From contig JAQTXD010000032.1 of the NCBI GenBank assembly GCA_028688955.1, forward strand, positions 1 through 35,772: a stretch of 35,772 bases of DNA, written 5' to 3'. Below, piece by piece: positions 26,369 through 35,016 of the stretch (its first letter is position 1; each line of letters starts with the position of its first letter). Below the pieces are notes generated by a model. It worked only from the letters and a program-made list of their open reading frames with translations, searched no databases and was not told the origin of the DNA. This stretch comes from Desulfuromonadaceae bacterium. GTDB taxonomy: Bacteria; Desulfobacterota; Desulfuromonadia; Geobacterales; Pseudopelobacteraceae. Made by a program: the position numbers and the translations under genes.

Positions 26369-28297
26369 ATGAGTACAAAAAGAGTTGGCGAGCTGCTTAT
26401 AGACCAAAAACTTATCACTCAGGAACAACTGCTTGAAGCACTCGATCTTCAAAGTATTTTCCCCAACCAACCTGTTGGTCAGCTGTTGTGCAAGCTTGGA
26501 TTTATCAAAGAGAGCGATCTTAGTACCGTGCTGGATTTGAAGAATAAGCGTCGTAAACTTACCGACATCCTTCTGGAAAACGGACTCATAGATCAGCAGA
26601 AAATTTCCCATGCCCGCGAAGTGAGCAAGCAGAATAACATCTCTCTCGAAAAAGCTCTGTTCAAGTTGAATTATGTGGAAGAAGAGAACCTGGCAAAAAC
26701 GATCGCGAGCCAGTACGACATGCCGTATGTCCAGATAGTCAGCCAAGACCTCGACCTTTCGCTTTCCGGTTATATAAGCGCAGTGTATGCCCAGAAACAA
26801 CGCATTGCTCCCATTTCAAAAATCGGAAATACCCTGACGCTGGCAATGGTCACGCCGCTCAAGTCACATGATGTCCGTGAGCTGGAAGACAGCATACGCC
26901 TTAAAATAATTACCGCCATCGCTACTGAAACGAGTATCTCAAAAGCGCTTAAACGTCTGTACAATATCGAAATCACCACCGCTGCGAGTGGCTCTGAAGA
27001 AGTAAACCTTGATATGGCTCCGGACAGCATTATAGATCTCTTGAGCAAGTCCGGCGATGAACCGGATGTTGAGGAAGAAACAAAAAAGGTCACCGAAAAA
27101 GACAGTGTCATTGTCAAGCTGGTCAATAAGATTATTTATGATGCCTACATGAAAAAAGCCTCCGATATTCACATAGAGCCGTATCCGGGGAAAAAAGATG
27201 TCATTGTCCGGACACGGGTTGATGGCCAGTGTTCCGTGTATCAGCGGATTCCCTACAAGTATAAATTTGCGTTGCCGTCTCGAATTAAAATCATGGGTGA
27301 TCTGGATATTGCTGAACGGAGAAAACCTCAGGATGGAAAAATAGAATTTAAAAAATTCGGGCCACTGGATGTTGAACTGCGCGTAGCTACCATGCCAACG
27401 GTTGGTGGCCTCGAAGATGTTGTTATTCGTGTTCTCGCGAGCGGTGATCCCATAAGCTTTGATGAACTGGGGCTGACAGAGCGAAACGCACGGATATTCA
27501 AGGAATCATTGGTGCGCCCGCATGGGTTGATTCTTGTTGTAGGCCCGACCGGTTCAGGTAAGACGACCACTCTCCACTCCGGACTGGCCCAGATAAATCA
27601 GACCAATCGTAAGATATGGACTGCCGAGGACCCGGTTGAGATTACTCAAGCCGGCCTGCGCCAGGTACAGATTAATCCGCGCATAGGGTTTACGTTTGCG
27701 GTTGCACTGCGTTCCTTTCTCCGGCTCGACCCTGATGTAATTATGGTTGGAGAGATGCGTGACGAGGAAACTGCCAGCACCGCCGTTGAAGCATCCCTCA
27801 CCGGACATTTGGTGTTTTCAACACTTCATACGAATTCCGCCCCGGAAACAGTCACGCGCCTTCTCGAAATGGGCCTTGATCCATACAGCTTTTCGGATTC
27901 GCTCGACTGTGTCCTGGCGCAACGTCTCGCACGGAGACTCTGTCCAGACTGCAAGGAAAGTTTTCATCCTGCTGACGATGAATTCGAAGAGCTTGTCGAT
28001 GAGTATGGGAGAGGTGAATTTTCCGTGCAAGGGCTGAGTAAATCAGATACATCGATGTTCCGGGCGGTAGGGTGTGACCGATGCGGTCATACCGGTTATC
28101 GTGGCCGGGTTGGTATCCACGAAGTGCTTGAATGTACTGATGCTCTGAAAAATCTTATCAAGCGTCGGGCAGATACGGATCATATTCGGGAACAAGCTGC
28201 CCGGGATGGGATGACAACCTTGAAACAGGACGGTATTCTCAAGGTGCTGCACGGATTTACGGATATACATGAAGTACGCCGAGTCTGCATAAAATAA
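26369..28297 (+). CDS. PilB/GspE-family secretion ATPase with MshEN-like N-terminus
   Basis: A hexameric-type assembly ATPase of 642 residues from ATG 26369 (the frame opens three codons earlier at a GTG). Residues about 5-115 contain two MshEN/T2SSE_N-like modules (VGELLIDQKLITQEQLLEAL with VGQLLCKLGFI; then LTDILLENGLIDQQKI with LEKALFKLNYV), a module type that binds cyclic di-GMP in several relatives. The ATPase core has Walker A GPTGSGKTTT (from residue 392), an Asp box, Walker B VGEMRDEET and the His box TGHLVFSTLHTNSA. The zinc-binding cysteine pairs are CPDC and CDRC. It could drive a type IV pilus, type II secretion or related machine, but no pilin, platform or secretin gene lies beside it. 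Confidence 0.9.
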   Translation: MSTKRVGELLIDQKLITQEQLLEALDLQSIFPNQPVGQLLCKLGFIKESDLSTVLDLKNKRRKLTDILLENGLIDQQKISHAREVSKQNNISLEKALFKLNYVEEENLAKTIASQYDMPYVQIVSQDLDLSLSGYISAVYAQKQRIAPISKIGNTLTLAMVTPLKSHDVRELEDSIRLKIITAIATETSISKALKRLYNIEITTAASGSEEVNLDMAPDSIIDLLSKSGDEPDVEEETKKVTEKDSVIVKLVNKIIYDAYMKKASDIHIEPYPGKKDVIVRTRVDGQCSVYQRIPYKYKFALPSRIKIMGDLDIAERRKPQDGKIEFKKFGPLDVELRVATMPTVGGLEDVVIRVLASGDPISFDELGLTERNARIFKESLVRPHGLILVVGPTGSGKTTTLHSGLAQINQTNRKIWTAEDPVEITQAGLRQVQINPRIGFTFAVALRSFLRLDPDVIMVGEMRDEETASTAVEASLTGHLVFSTLHTNSAPETVTRLLEMGLDPYSFSDSLDCVLAQRLARRLCPDCKESFHPADDEFEELVDEYGRGEFSVQGLSKSDTSMFRAVGCDRCGHTGYRGRVGIHEVLECTDALKNLIKRRADTDHIREQAARDGMTTLKQDGILKVLHGFTDIHEVRRVCIK

Positions 28298-28363
28298 GCA
28301 TTTAGGTTAAGATTTGTCTTGCAATAGCCGCGTTGACATGGTAGGTACAAGAACAATTTTTAT

Positions 28364-28402
28364 GTTCACTCAGTAGTGAGCTCGCAAGGCTCACTTTTTT
28401 TT
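28364..28402 (+). promoter_or_regulatory. Overlapping antiterminator/terminator hairpins ahead of rimP
   Basis: Arm 2 AGTGAGC (28375-28381) can pair with arm 1 GTTCACT (28364-28370, loop CAGT, one G-U pair) or with arm 3 GCTCACT (28389-28395, 7-base loop). The arm 2-arm 3 stem is followed by eight T (28395-28402) and is a good intrinsic terminator; the arm 1-arm 2 stem excludes it. A perfect TTGACA lies at 28333-28338, but its -10 (TTTTAT, 28358-28363) is weak and would start transcription inside arm 1. The element therefore probably acts on RNA entering from upstream. Confidence 0.6.
28375..28402 (+). terminator. Intrinsic terminator between the ATPase gene and rimP
   Basis: Stem AGTGAGC/GCTCACT with loop TCGCAAG and a run of eight T. 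It lies about 80 bases after the ATPase stop codon and 20 bases before the rimP start. It either ends the ATPase transcript or works as an attenuator of the rimP-nusA-infB operon. Confidence 0.85.
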
Positions 28403-28422
28403 GTCCAATCGGGTACGAATTT

Positions 28423-28908
28423 ATGGCAAACCAAAAAGAAGATACATGCTCAGTCGTCAGTAAGATTGCGCAACCGATACTCACGGATATGGGACTGGAA
28501 CTGGTTGATATTGAATTTGGCAGAGTTGGTCCTGATGCCGTGTTGCGTCTGTTTATTGATAAGGAGGGGGGTGTAATGCTGGATGATTGCGCCGCCTTCA
28601 GTCGTGAATTGTCACTGATTCTTGATGTTGAAGATGTTATTGCCTGCAATTATACACTGGAAGTCTCGTCTCCGGGGCTTGACCGCCCTCTTAAAAAGCA
28701 GGCTGATTATGACCGCTTTACCGGGCGCCTCATTAAAATTCGTACGTATCAACCTTTTATGGATGACAGCGGTAACAAGCGTAAAACGTTTTTGGGGAAA
28801 CTCGACGGACTTGTTAACGGCATCGTCAAAATGACACTGTCAGAAGGCCAGACCGCGTCCATTCCGATCGAACAGGTTGCCAAGGCTAACCTTGAATTTG
28901 AACTCTGA
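28423..28908 (+). CDS. rimP: Ribosome maturation factor RimP
   Basis: RimP assists maturation of the 30S subunit. At 161 residues it has the usual length. The N-terminal domain (about 1-85) shows GLELVDIEFGRVGPDAVLRLFIDKEGGV and the family hallmark LEVSSPGLDRPLK. The C-terminal SH3-like domain (about 90-161) has FTGRLIKIRTY and ends in ANLEFEL, a typical RimP terminus. It is the first gene of the rimP-nusA-ylxR-infB operon. No strong ribosome site precedes the ATG at 28423, and the terminator just upstream leaves only 20 bases of leader, so the terminator hairpin may also affect translation initiation. Confidence 0.94.
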   Translation: MANQKEDTCSVVSKIAQPILTDMGLELVDIEFGRVGPDAVLRLFIDKEGGVMLDDCAAFSRELSLILDVEDVIACNYTLEVSSPGLDRPLKKQADYDRFTGRLIKIRTYQPFMDDSGNKRKTFLGKLDGLVNGIVKMTLSEGQTASIPIEQVAKANLEFEL

Positions 28909-28947
28909 TCTGAACTACGCCATATACACCAGCAAGGAGAAGTAATC

Positions 28948-30135
28948 GTGGATACAATCATTAATCTCAAGCACGCCATCGACCAATTAGTCAAAGAGAA
29001 GGGTATTGACCGACAGGTTGTCCTTGAAGCGATGGAACAGGCAGTTCTAACCGCTGCCAATAAGAAATATCGCAACACCAGGGAACTGGAAGCTCATTAC
29101 AATCACGAAACCGGTGAAGTGGAGCTTTTCGAGTTTATGACGGTTGTGGAAGAGGTTGAGGATTCATATAAGGAAATCGGACTGGATGAAGCGCACGAAA
29201 TTGATCCTGAAGCTGAAATCGGTGACTCGCTCGGCGAAAAACTGGATTCCAGTGGATTCAGTCGAATTGCTGCACAGACGGCGAAACAGGTCATTATACA
29301 GAAAGTGCGCGATGCTGAGCGTGAAACAATCTATAATGAATACAGGGACCGTGTCTGGGAAGTTATTACCGGTATGGTGCGCCGTTTTGAAAAAGGTGAG
29401 CTGCTGATTGACCTGGGACGCGCAGAAGCCGTATTGCCGGCCAAGGAACAGATGCCGCGTGAGGTATATCGCCCCGGGGATCGCATCCGTGCGATCATTA
29501 CCGATATCCGTATGACCACAAAAGGTCCGCAGATCATGCTTTCCCGTACACACCCAAGCATGCTTGCCAAGCTGTTTGAAGCTGAAGTGCCTGAAATTGC
29601 AGAAGGTATCGTTGAAATTAATGCTATCGTTCGTGATGCCGGCAGTCGCGCAAAAATTGCTGTTTCGTCCAATGACCGTGATGTTGACCCCGTTGGTGCC
29701 TGTGTCGGTATGCGTGGCGCCCGCGTCCAGAATGTCGTATCTGAGCTGCGTGGTGAGAAAATCGATATCATCCCCTGGTCTGAGGATATTGCCCGTTTTG
29801 CGTGCAATGCCCTTTCTCCGGCCCAGGTGTCTAAAGTTTTTGTTGATGAAGAAAAACGTGCACTCGAAATTATTGTCGCTGATGACCAACTCTCTCTCGC
29901 CATTGGTAAACGTGGACAGAATGTAAGTCTTGCGGCTCGACTAACCGGCTGCAGGATTGATATCAAGAGCGAGTCAAAGGTTTCAGAGTCGGAGCGGCAG
30001 GAGTTTTCATCTTTTGACGGTACTGATGCTGATGAGGCTGATGAAACTGATGATTTTGCTGAGGTCAGTGAATCAGCTGTTCAGGAACAGGATGCTTCTG
30101 TTGCTGAGATCGATGCTGACGCAGTTACCGAGTAG
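28948..30135 (+). CDS. nusA: Transcription termination/antitermination factor NusA
   Basis: NusA binds RNA polymerase and modulates pausing, intrinsic termination and antitermination. The protein is 395 residues from a GTG start, with AAGGAG about 8 bases upstream. Domain order is the N-terminal polymerase-binding domain (1-130), S1 (about 135-200, with [15 protein letters not shown] and [10 protein letters not shown]), KH1 (with [19 protein letters not shown]) and KH2 (with [18 protein letters not shown]). It lacks the two acidic repeats of the E. coli protein but ends in a strongly acidic tail of about 50 residues rich in Asp and Glu. A possible attenuator lies upstream of the operon, and NusA is known to affect such terminators. 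Confidence 0.96.
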   Translation: MDTIINLKHAIDQLVKEKGIDRQVVLEAMEQAVLTAANKKYRNTRELEAHYNHETGEVELFEFMTVVEEVEDSYKEIGLDEAHEIDPEAEIGDSLGEKLDSSGFSRIAAQTAKQVIIQKVRDAERETIYNEYRDRVWEVITGMVRRFEKGELLIDLGRAEAVLPAKEQMPREVYRPGDRIRAIITDIRMTTKGPQIMLSRTHPSMLAKLFEAEVPEIAEGIVEINAIVRDAGSRAKIAVSSNDRDVDPVGACVGMRGARVQNVVSELRGEKIDIIPWSEDIARFACNALSPAQVSKVFVDEEKRALEIIVADDQLSLAIGKRGQNVSLAARLTGCRIDIKSESKVSESERQEFSSFDGTDADEADETDDFAEVSESAVQEQDASVAEIDADAVTE

Positions 30136-30143
30136 TCTGTACT

Positions 30144-30746
30144 ATGGCCCATAAAGGGAATGGAGAAGCTCCGCAACGGAGCTGTCTGGGCTGTCGGGCC
30201 AGTAAAGACAAGGATTCTTTGCTCCGTTTTGTCCTGACACCGGAGATGGAAATACTGCCGGACCTGGAACATAGACTTCCGGGCAGAGGATCATATACCT
30301 GTATTGATAAGCGCTGTCTTGCTGCGGCAGTTAATCAGCGTCAGTTTAAACGCTCTTTTAAACACGATGTCACCGTTATGCCGGCAGATACACTCGTCGA
30401 GTATGTACGGGGGCAGTTGCACAGCCGCATAACAGGGCTGATCGGACTGGCAAATAAGGCAGGATTGATAACCGGTGGCGGTTCCATGGTACTTGATGTG
30501 GTGCGCGGCAAGACAAAACCGGGGTTAGTCATCGTTGCTGCGGACGTTTCTCCGGCAATTGGTGACAAAATTATACATGCTGCGGACTCACATCGTGTAC
30601 CGCACCGGGTTGTAATTACAAAAAATGATTTCGGAGCTATTTTGGGCAAGGCGCCACGAAGTGCGATTGCCGTGGCTTCAGGCGGCTTCGTCTCGCAGTT
30701 GTGTAAGGCTATTGATAGATACAAAAACTTCCTGGGGGAGGTATAA
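30144..30746 (+). CDS. Fused YlxR (DUF448) - YlxQ (L7Ae-like) RNA-binding protein
   Basis: A 200-residue protein joining two small families that are separate adjacent genes in Bacillus. Residues about 10-85 are YlxR, with the diagnostic [19 protein letters not shown] and GRGSYTC motifs. Residues about 92-195 are an L7Ae/YlxQ-type domain, with [20 protein letters not shown] and [11 protein letters not shown]. YlxR has been reported to act in gene regulation and RNase P control, and L7Ae-like domains bind kink-turn RNA. The gene is 8 bases after nusA and 5 bases before infB, the normal operon position for these genes. No frameshift separates the two parts, so the fusion appears genuine. Confidence 0.9.
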   Translation: MAHKGNGEAPQRSCLGCRASKDKDSLLRFVLTPEMEILPDLEHRLPGRGSYTCIDKRCLAAAVNQRQFKRSFKHDVTVMPADTLVEYVRGQLHSRITGLIGLANKAGLITGGGSMVLDVVRGKTKPGLVIVAADVSPAIGDKIIHAADSHRVPHRVVITKNDFGAILGKAPRSAIAVASGGFVSQLCKAIDRYKNFLGEV

Positions 30747-30751
30747 AGGAT

Positions 30752-33556
30752 ATGGGTAAGATCAGTGTAGGCAGTTTGGCGAAAACGTTGGGCATAGAGC
30801 CCAAGGTAGCTATTGCCAGACTCAAAGAAATTGGTGTTGACGCAAAAACGGCTACATCGCAGGTTGATGAGGGTGTCGTTGCGCGTTTGACAGCCCCCCA
30901 GCCGAAAGATACCGGTACGAATGAAATCAGGGTTGCGTCGAATATCATCCGTCGCCGCGCCAAGGTAGTTCCAGTCGAGGAAGCCGTCGTTGAGGTTGTT
31001 GCAGCAGCAGAACCGGTACAGCCGGTACCTGTCCCCGTGACACCGCCTCCGGCAGATGTAATAAAGCCTTCTGTAGAGCCACTTGCAGAGCCGCCTGTCG
31101 TTGTTGCCGCAGTCCTGGCTGAAGAAGTTCGGGCTGAGGCTCCCGACGTTGTTCCGTCAACTCCTGATGTTTTGTCGGAACCGATACATCCGGTAGAAGT
31201 TGTTGCACCAGCTGAAATGGCAAAACAGCCGGAGCCCGTAAAAGCTGGTCCAAATCAGGCCCGGATTCTGGGAATGATGGAAATTCCGGGAGTTACAAAT
31301 CGTCCAACTCGTGTTGTCACGAAGGAGACGCCCGTTATTCCGCGCACACCTCCATTACAACGCCCGTCACAGGATGCGGCGGCACAAGTGCGAAGACCTG
31401 CTCCCGCAGCTGGTGATCAGAGACGCCCTGCACCTGGTGCAACTGACACCAGACGCCCGTCACCGGGATACGACCAGAAGCGTCCTGTATCAGCAACGCC
31501 GTCTGCACCGGCGACTGAACTCGATCGATCACGTATGAAGCAGGTTCAGCTTGCTCCTGCTGCTCTTCCAGGCGGAGACAATCGACGCGGCGTCGGGAAA
31601 AAAGATAATCTCGGGTATGGTGATGCCGGTAAGGGTGCAAAAAAAGGAGCGCCCGCTGCCAAGAAGAAAGAACAGCCGCGTAAAAATGAAATTATTGAAA
31701 AACGCGAACGGGTGTTTGACCCGGCTTATAAAGGGTCTAAAAAACGCGGCGGAAAAGTACAGGTTTCTAATACGAATAAAACTGAAATTACTGTACCGAA
31801 GGCAATCAAGCGTATCATTAAAATTTCAGAAAGTATTTCTGTCGGAGAGCTTGCAAAGCGTCTCGGCATTAAGGCAAACGACCTTATCAAGTCATTGATG
31901 AAAATGGGCATGATGGTCACTATCAACCATCAACTCGATTTTGATACCGCAGTCATTCTCGCTTCCGAATATGATTATGAAGTTGAAAACGTAGCAGTCG
32001 ACCTTGATGAAATTCTTGAATCGACGGTTGATGCTCCGGAATCACTTGTAAAACGCCCACCGGTTGTGACAATCATGGGTCACGTTGACCACGGTAAAAC
32101 GTCTCTGCTTGATGCAATTCGTGAGGCAAACGTTATTGCTGGTGAGGCTGGCGGAATAACCCAGCATATTGGTGCCTATGACGTTGAGTTGGATGGCCGC
32201 AAGATAACGTTTCTTGACACACCGGGGCATGAAGCCTTCACCGCCATGCGTGCCCGCGGTGCCAAGGTTACCGACATCGTTATTCTTGTTGTTGCTGCCG
32301 ACGATGGCGTCATGCCGCAGACCAAAGAAGCAATCAATCACTCGAGAGCTGCCGGAGTGCCGATCATTGTTGCCATCAACAAGATAGATAAGCCGGGTGC
32401 AAAACCTGATCGTGTGAAGCAGGAGCTGACAGACCAGGGAATTGTATCATCCGATTGGGGCGGTGACGTCACCATGGTCGAGGTCTCAGCCAAGCAGCGA
32501 ACGAACCTTGATGGCTTGCTTGAAATGATTCTGCTGCAGGCAGATCTGATGGAGTTGACGGCCAACCCGAATAAACTGGCCAAGGGAACCATCGTAGAAG
32601 GCCGGCTTGACAAGGGGCGCGGACCGGTTGCGACGGTACTGGTTCAGGAGGGGACTGTTAGAACCGGCGATTATTGTGTCGTTGGTGTTCATTCCGGTCG
32701 TGTCAGGGCAATGCAGAACGATCGTGGTGAAAAGGTTACCGCGGCTGGGCCATCAATGCCGGTAGAACTGGTTGGATTATCAGGTGTTCCTGATGCGGGC
32801 GATATTTTCGTGGCAATGAAGGATGAGAAGCAGGCGAAGGAAATCGCAACACTCCGTCAGATCAAGCATCGTGAAGTCGAGTTTGCCAAGCACACCAAGC
32901 TTTCCCTGGAAGATCTCTATAAACGGATTCAGAGTGGTGAAGTTAAAGACCTCAATGTCGTTGTCAAAGGTGACGTTCAGGGTTCTGTAGAGGCCGTCAG
33001 TGAGACATTGCGCAAACTTTCTACCGATGCCGTCCGTCTTAATGTCATTCACTCTGCAGTTGGTGCAATTACCGAAACGGACGTTAACCTGGCAGCGGCT
33101 TCCAACGCTGTTATTATCGGCTTTAATGTCCGTCCTGAGATAAAAGCGCAGGGACATGCCGAGCGCGAGGGTGTTGATATCCGTCTTTACAGCATTATTT
33201 ATGATGCTGTCGAGGATGTTAAGAAAGCAATGGAAGGGCTGCTTGATCCGACCTTCAAGGAGAAGTTCCTTGGTCGTGTTGAAATCAGGGATGTCTTCAG
33301 CGTACCGAAATTTGGAAATGTCGCCGGATGCTATGTAACTGACGGAAAAATGGTCCGTAACGCCCAGGTCCGCCTGTTGCGCGATAACGTGGTTGTCTAT
33401 GAAGGTAAAATGTCCTCTCTGCGCCGCTTTAAGGATGATGTCAAAGAAGTTGCCACCGGGTACGAGTGCGGCATCGGCCTTGAAAACTATAACGACATCA
33501 AAGTCAGTGACATTATAGAAGCATTTGAAATGGAAAAAATTGCTACAAAACTTTAG
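30752..33556 (+). CDS. infB: Translation initiation factor IF-2
   Basis: A GTPase that brings initiator tRNA to the 30S subunit and promotes subunit joining. The protein is 934 residues. An IF2_N module at residues 1-50 ([21 protein letters not shown]) is followed by a long low-complexity Pro/Ala/Val/Glu-rich linker (about 60-340), a second IF2_N module (about 355-410, [18 protein letters not shown]) and the GTPase domain. G1 is GHVDHGKT from residue 443, G3 is DTPGHEAF and G4 is NKID. Domains II to IV then reach the C-terminal initiator-tRNA-binding domain. The linker is long and irregular, as in other delta-proteobacterial IF-2 proteins. The gene follows the YlxR-YlxQ fusion after 5 bases. 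Confidence 0.97.
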   Translation: MGKISVGSLAKTLGIEPKVAIARLKEIGVDAKTATSQVDEGVVARLTAPQPKDTGTNEIRVASNIIRRRAKVVPVEEAVVEVVAAAEPVQPVPVPVTPPPADVIKPSVEPLAEPPVVVAAVLAEEVRAEAPDVVPSTPDVLSEPIHPVEVVAPAEMAKQPEPVKAGPNQARILGMMEIPGVTNRPTRVVTKETPVIPRTPPLQRPSQDAAAQVRRPAPAAGDQRRPAPGATDTRRPSPGYDQKRPVSATPSAPATELDRSRMKQVQLAPAALPGGDNRRGVGKKDNLGYGDAGKGAKKGAPAAKKKEQPRKNEIIEKRERVFDPAYKGSKKRGGKVQVSNTNKTEITVPKAIKRIIKISESISVGELAKRLGIKANDLIKSLMKMGMMVTINHQLDFDTAVILASEYDYEVENVAVDLDEILESTVDAPESLVKRPPVVTIMGHVDHGKTSLLDAIREANVIAGEAGGITQHIGAYDVELDGRKITFLDTPGHEAFTAMRARGAKVTDIVILVVAADDGVMPQTKEAINHSRAAGVPIIVAINKIDKPGAKPDRVKQELTDQGIVSSDWGGDVTMVEVSAKQRTNLDGLLEMILLQADLMELTANPNKLAKGTIVEGRLDKGRGPVATVLVQEGTVRTGDYCVVGVHSGRVRAMQNDRGEKVTAAGPSMPVELVGLSGVPDAGDIFVAMKDEKQAKEIATLRQIKHREVEFAKHTKLSLEDLYKRIQSGEVKDLNVVVKGDVQGSVEAVSETLRKLSTDAVRLNVIHSAVGAITETDVNLAAASNAVIIGFNVRPEIKAQGHAEREGVDIRLYSIIYDAVEDVKKAMEGLLDPTFKEKFLGRVEIRDVFSVPKFGNVAGCYVTDGKMVRNAQVRLLRDNVVVYEGKMSSLRRFKDDVKEVATGYECGIGLENYNDIKVSDIIEAFEMEKIATKL

Positions 33557-33570
33557 GGTTGTTACGGTAC

Positions 33571-33599
33571 ACGCCGCAGGGTGTCATTCTGCGGCGTTT
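33571..33599 (+). terminator. Hairpin between infB and rbfA
   Basis: ACGCCGCAG (33571-33579) pairs with CTGCGGCGT (33589-33597), a perfect 9-bp stem with a 9-base loop, followed by only TT and then CC. It is stable but has a poor U-tract, so it probably gives partial termination or serves as an RNA processing or stability site inside the operon. Confidence 0.5.
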
Positions 33600-33628
33600 C
33601 CTGCAACGCCTTTATTTGAGGATATCAC

Positions 33629-34000
33629 ATGCAGCACAAACGTTCGGACAAGGTTGCTGAAACCATACATGAAATTATCTGTACCATCCTTTCCCGCGGG
33701 CTTAATGACCCTCGAATCGGCTTCGTCACCATTACCGGGGTGGAGGTTACGGATGATTTAAGTCTTGCCCGCATTTATTACACGGTTATCGGTGATGATG
33801 CTGTAAAGAAGGAAACGGATGCCGGGCTGAACAGTGCCAAAGGATTTATTCGCCGTGATATCGGCAAAAAACTTACGATCAGACATACGCCAGAACTTGT
33901 TTTCAAGTATGATAAATCACTTGATTACGGCAGTCGGATAGAATCCCTTCTCAAGGAAATACACACTGAACATGACGGAAATAATTCGACTGATAACTGA
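33629..34000 (+). CDS. rbfA: Ribosome-binding factor A
   Basis: RbfA is a KH-fold protein that binds the 30S subunit late in assembly and during cold adaptation. The 123 residues are standard. The motifs RSDKVAETIHEIICTIL, LNDPRIGFVTITGVEVTDDL and the C-terminal ELVFKYDKSLDYGSRIESLL are diagnostic. A ribosome site GAGG lies before the ATG. The small ylxP/DUF503 gene that often separates infB from rbfA is absent; the 72-base gap holds only a hairpin. The 3' end overlaps nrnA by 29 bases, so translation of the two is probably coupled. Confidence 0.95.
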   Translation: MQHKRSDKVAETIHEIICTILSRGLNDPRIGFVTITGVEVTDDLSLARIYYTVIGDDAVKKETDAGLNSAKGFIRRDIGKKLTIRHTPELVFKYDKSLDYGSRIESLLKEIHTEHDGNNSTDN

Positions 34001-34931
34001 AGTTCTGCGTTCCAACTCATCGTTTCTTATCACAACCCATGAGGGACCGGATGGAGATGCAGTCGGGTCATCTCTGGCGCTTGCCTCATTTCTTCGAAAC
34101 ATTGGTAAAGATGTAACCGTCCATTATCAGGATTCTGTTCCCGATTTATACGCCTTCCTTCCTGGAGCAGACACTGTCCTCCCTCACATTCCTGACCGTG
34201 ATTATGATGTTTCCGTTGTGCTTGATATCGGTGAACGGAAACGTGCCGGTGCCGAATTCTGCAATTTTACGCGTGTTGGAACGACGATCAATCTTGACCA
34301 TCACCTCTCCTGTGAAAATTTTGGCGATTTCAACCTCATTGATTCAAACGCTGCGGCAACCGGTATCCTTGTGTATCGGATCGCACATGCATTCGGGTAC
34401 GACTTCGATCGTGAAACAGCGCTTTGCATTTATGTCGCTACCATTACAGATACCGGCTCATTTCGTTATTCAAACGCCAATCGGGAGGCGTTTACGGTCG
34501 CCGGTGAAATGATCGAATACGGTGTGAATGCCTGGGATGTTGCGGAGAAACTCTATGAAAACCAGCCGCAAAAACGTCTTGAGTTGCTCGCAAAATGTCT
34601 GCCGACTCTTGAAGTGTTCAAGGATGGTCAAGCCGCTTCGGTAACGGCTACTACAGATATGTTCTCAGCATGCGATGCCGGTGCAGAACTGACGGATGGC
34701 TTTGTTAATTATCCCCGTTCTATTCGCGGAGTTGAAGTTGCCATTTTTTTCAGACAGCTTGAAGATAACAAATTCAAGGTAGGTTTTCGTTCCAAGGGAA
34801 AAGTGAATGTTGCTGCATTTTCGGCGGCGCTTGGTGGCGGTGGCCATCACAACGCTGCCGGATGTACAGTTACCGGCACACTTGAAGAGGTAAAAAAGCA
34901 GGTCTATGCAATAGTAGAGAGCACCCTTTGA
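33972..34931 (+). CDS. nrnA: DHH-family oligoribonuclease/pAp phosphatase NrnA
   Basis: NrnA degrades very short RNAs (nano-RNA) and dephosphorylates 3'-phosphoadenosine 5'-phosphate; it often replaces Orn. The protein is 319 residues. DHH-domain motifs are THEGPDGDAVGSSLA, the VLDIGE block and the signature LDHHLS. The C-terminal DHHA1 domain carries GGGGHHNAAGC. The position between rbfA and truB is conserved in many bacteria. The start inside rbfA gives the usual 22 residues before the first metal-binding motif; later starts would cut into the fold. Confidence 0.94.
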   Translation: MTEIIRLITEVLRSNSSFLITTHEGPDGDAVGSSLALASFLRNIGKDVTVHYQDSVPDLYAFLPGADTVLPHIPDRDYDVSVVLDIGERKRAGAEFCNFTRVGTTINLDHHLSCENFGDFNLIDSNAAATGILVYRIAHAFGYDFDRETALCIYVATITDTGSFRYSNANREAFTVAGEMIEYGVNAWDVAEKLYENQPQKRLELLAKCLPTLEVFKDGQAASVTATTDMFSACDAGAELTDGFVNYPRSIRGVEVAIFFRQLEDNKFKVGFRSKGKVNVAAFSAALGGGGHHNAAGCTVTGTLEEVKKQVYAIVESTL

Positions 34932-35016
34932 TACATCACCACAGTACGCCAGTCACGTGTATCTCCTGCGTAATTCAGTTCCCTTGTTTTTTTACTAATG
35001 TGCATATGGTGAAAGC

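Noticed and set aside
26102-26800. Open frame of 232 codons on the minus strand across the LysM/ATPase junction
   Set aside because: It covers the end of one gene, a terminator and the start of another in antisense, and no motif is visible.
29164-29889. Open frame of 241 codons on the minus strand over nusA
   Set aside because: It lies opposite the S1 and KH coding region of nusA. The protein is rich in Asn, His and Phe, as expected for an antisense shadow.
31000-31700. Low-complexity Pro/Ala/Val-rich stretch in infB as a repeat element or insertion
   Set aside because: Long irregular linkers of this composition are normal in IF-2 between the N-terminal modules and the GTPase domain.
34932-35016. 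Terminator between nrnA and truB
   Set aside because: A T7 run is present near 34987, but no stem precedes it. The genes are probably co-transcribed or truB has a weak promoter.
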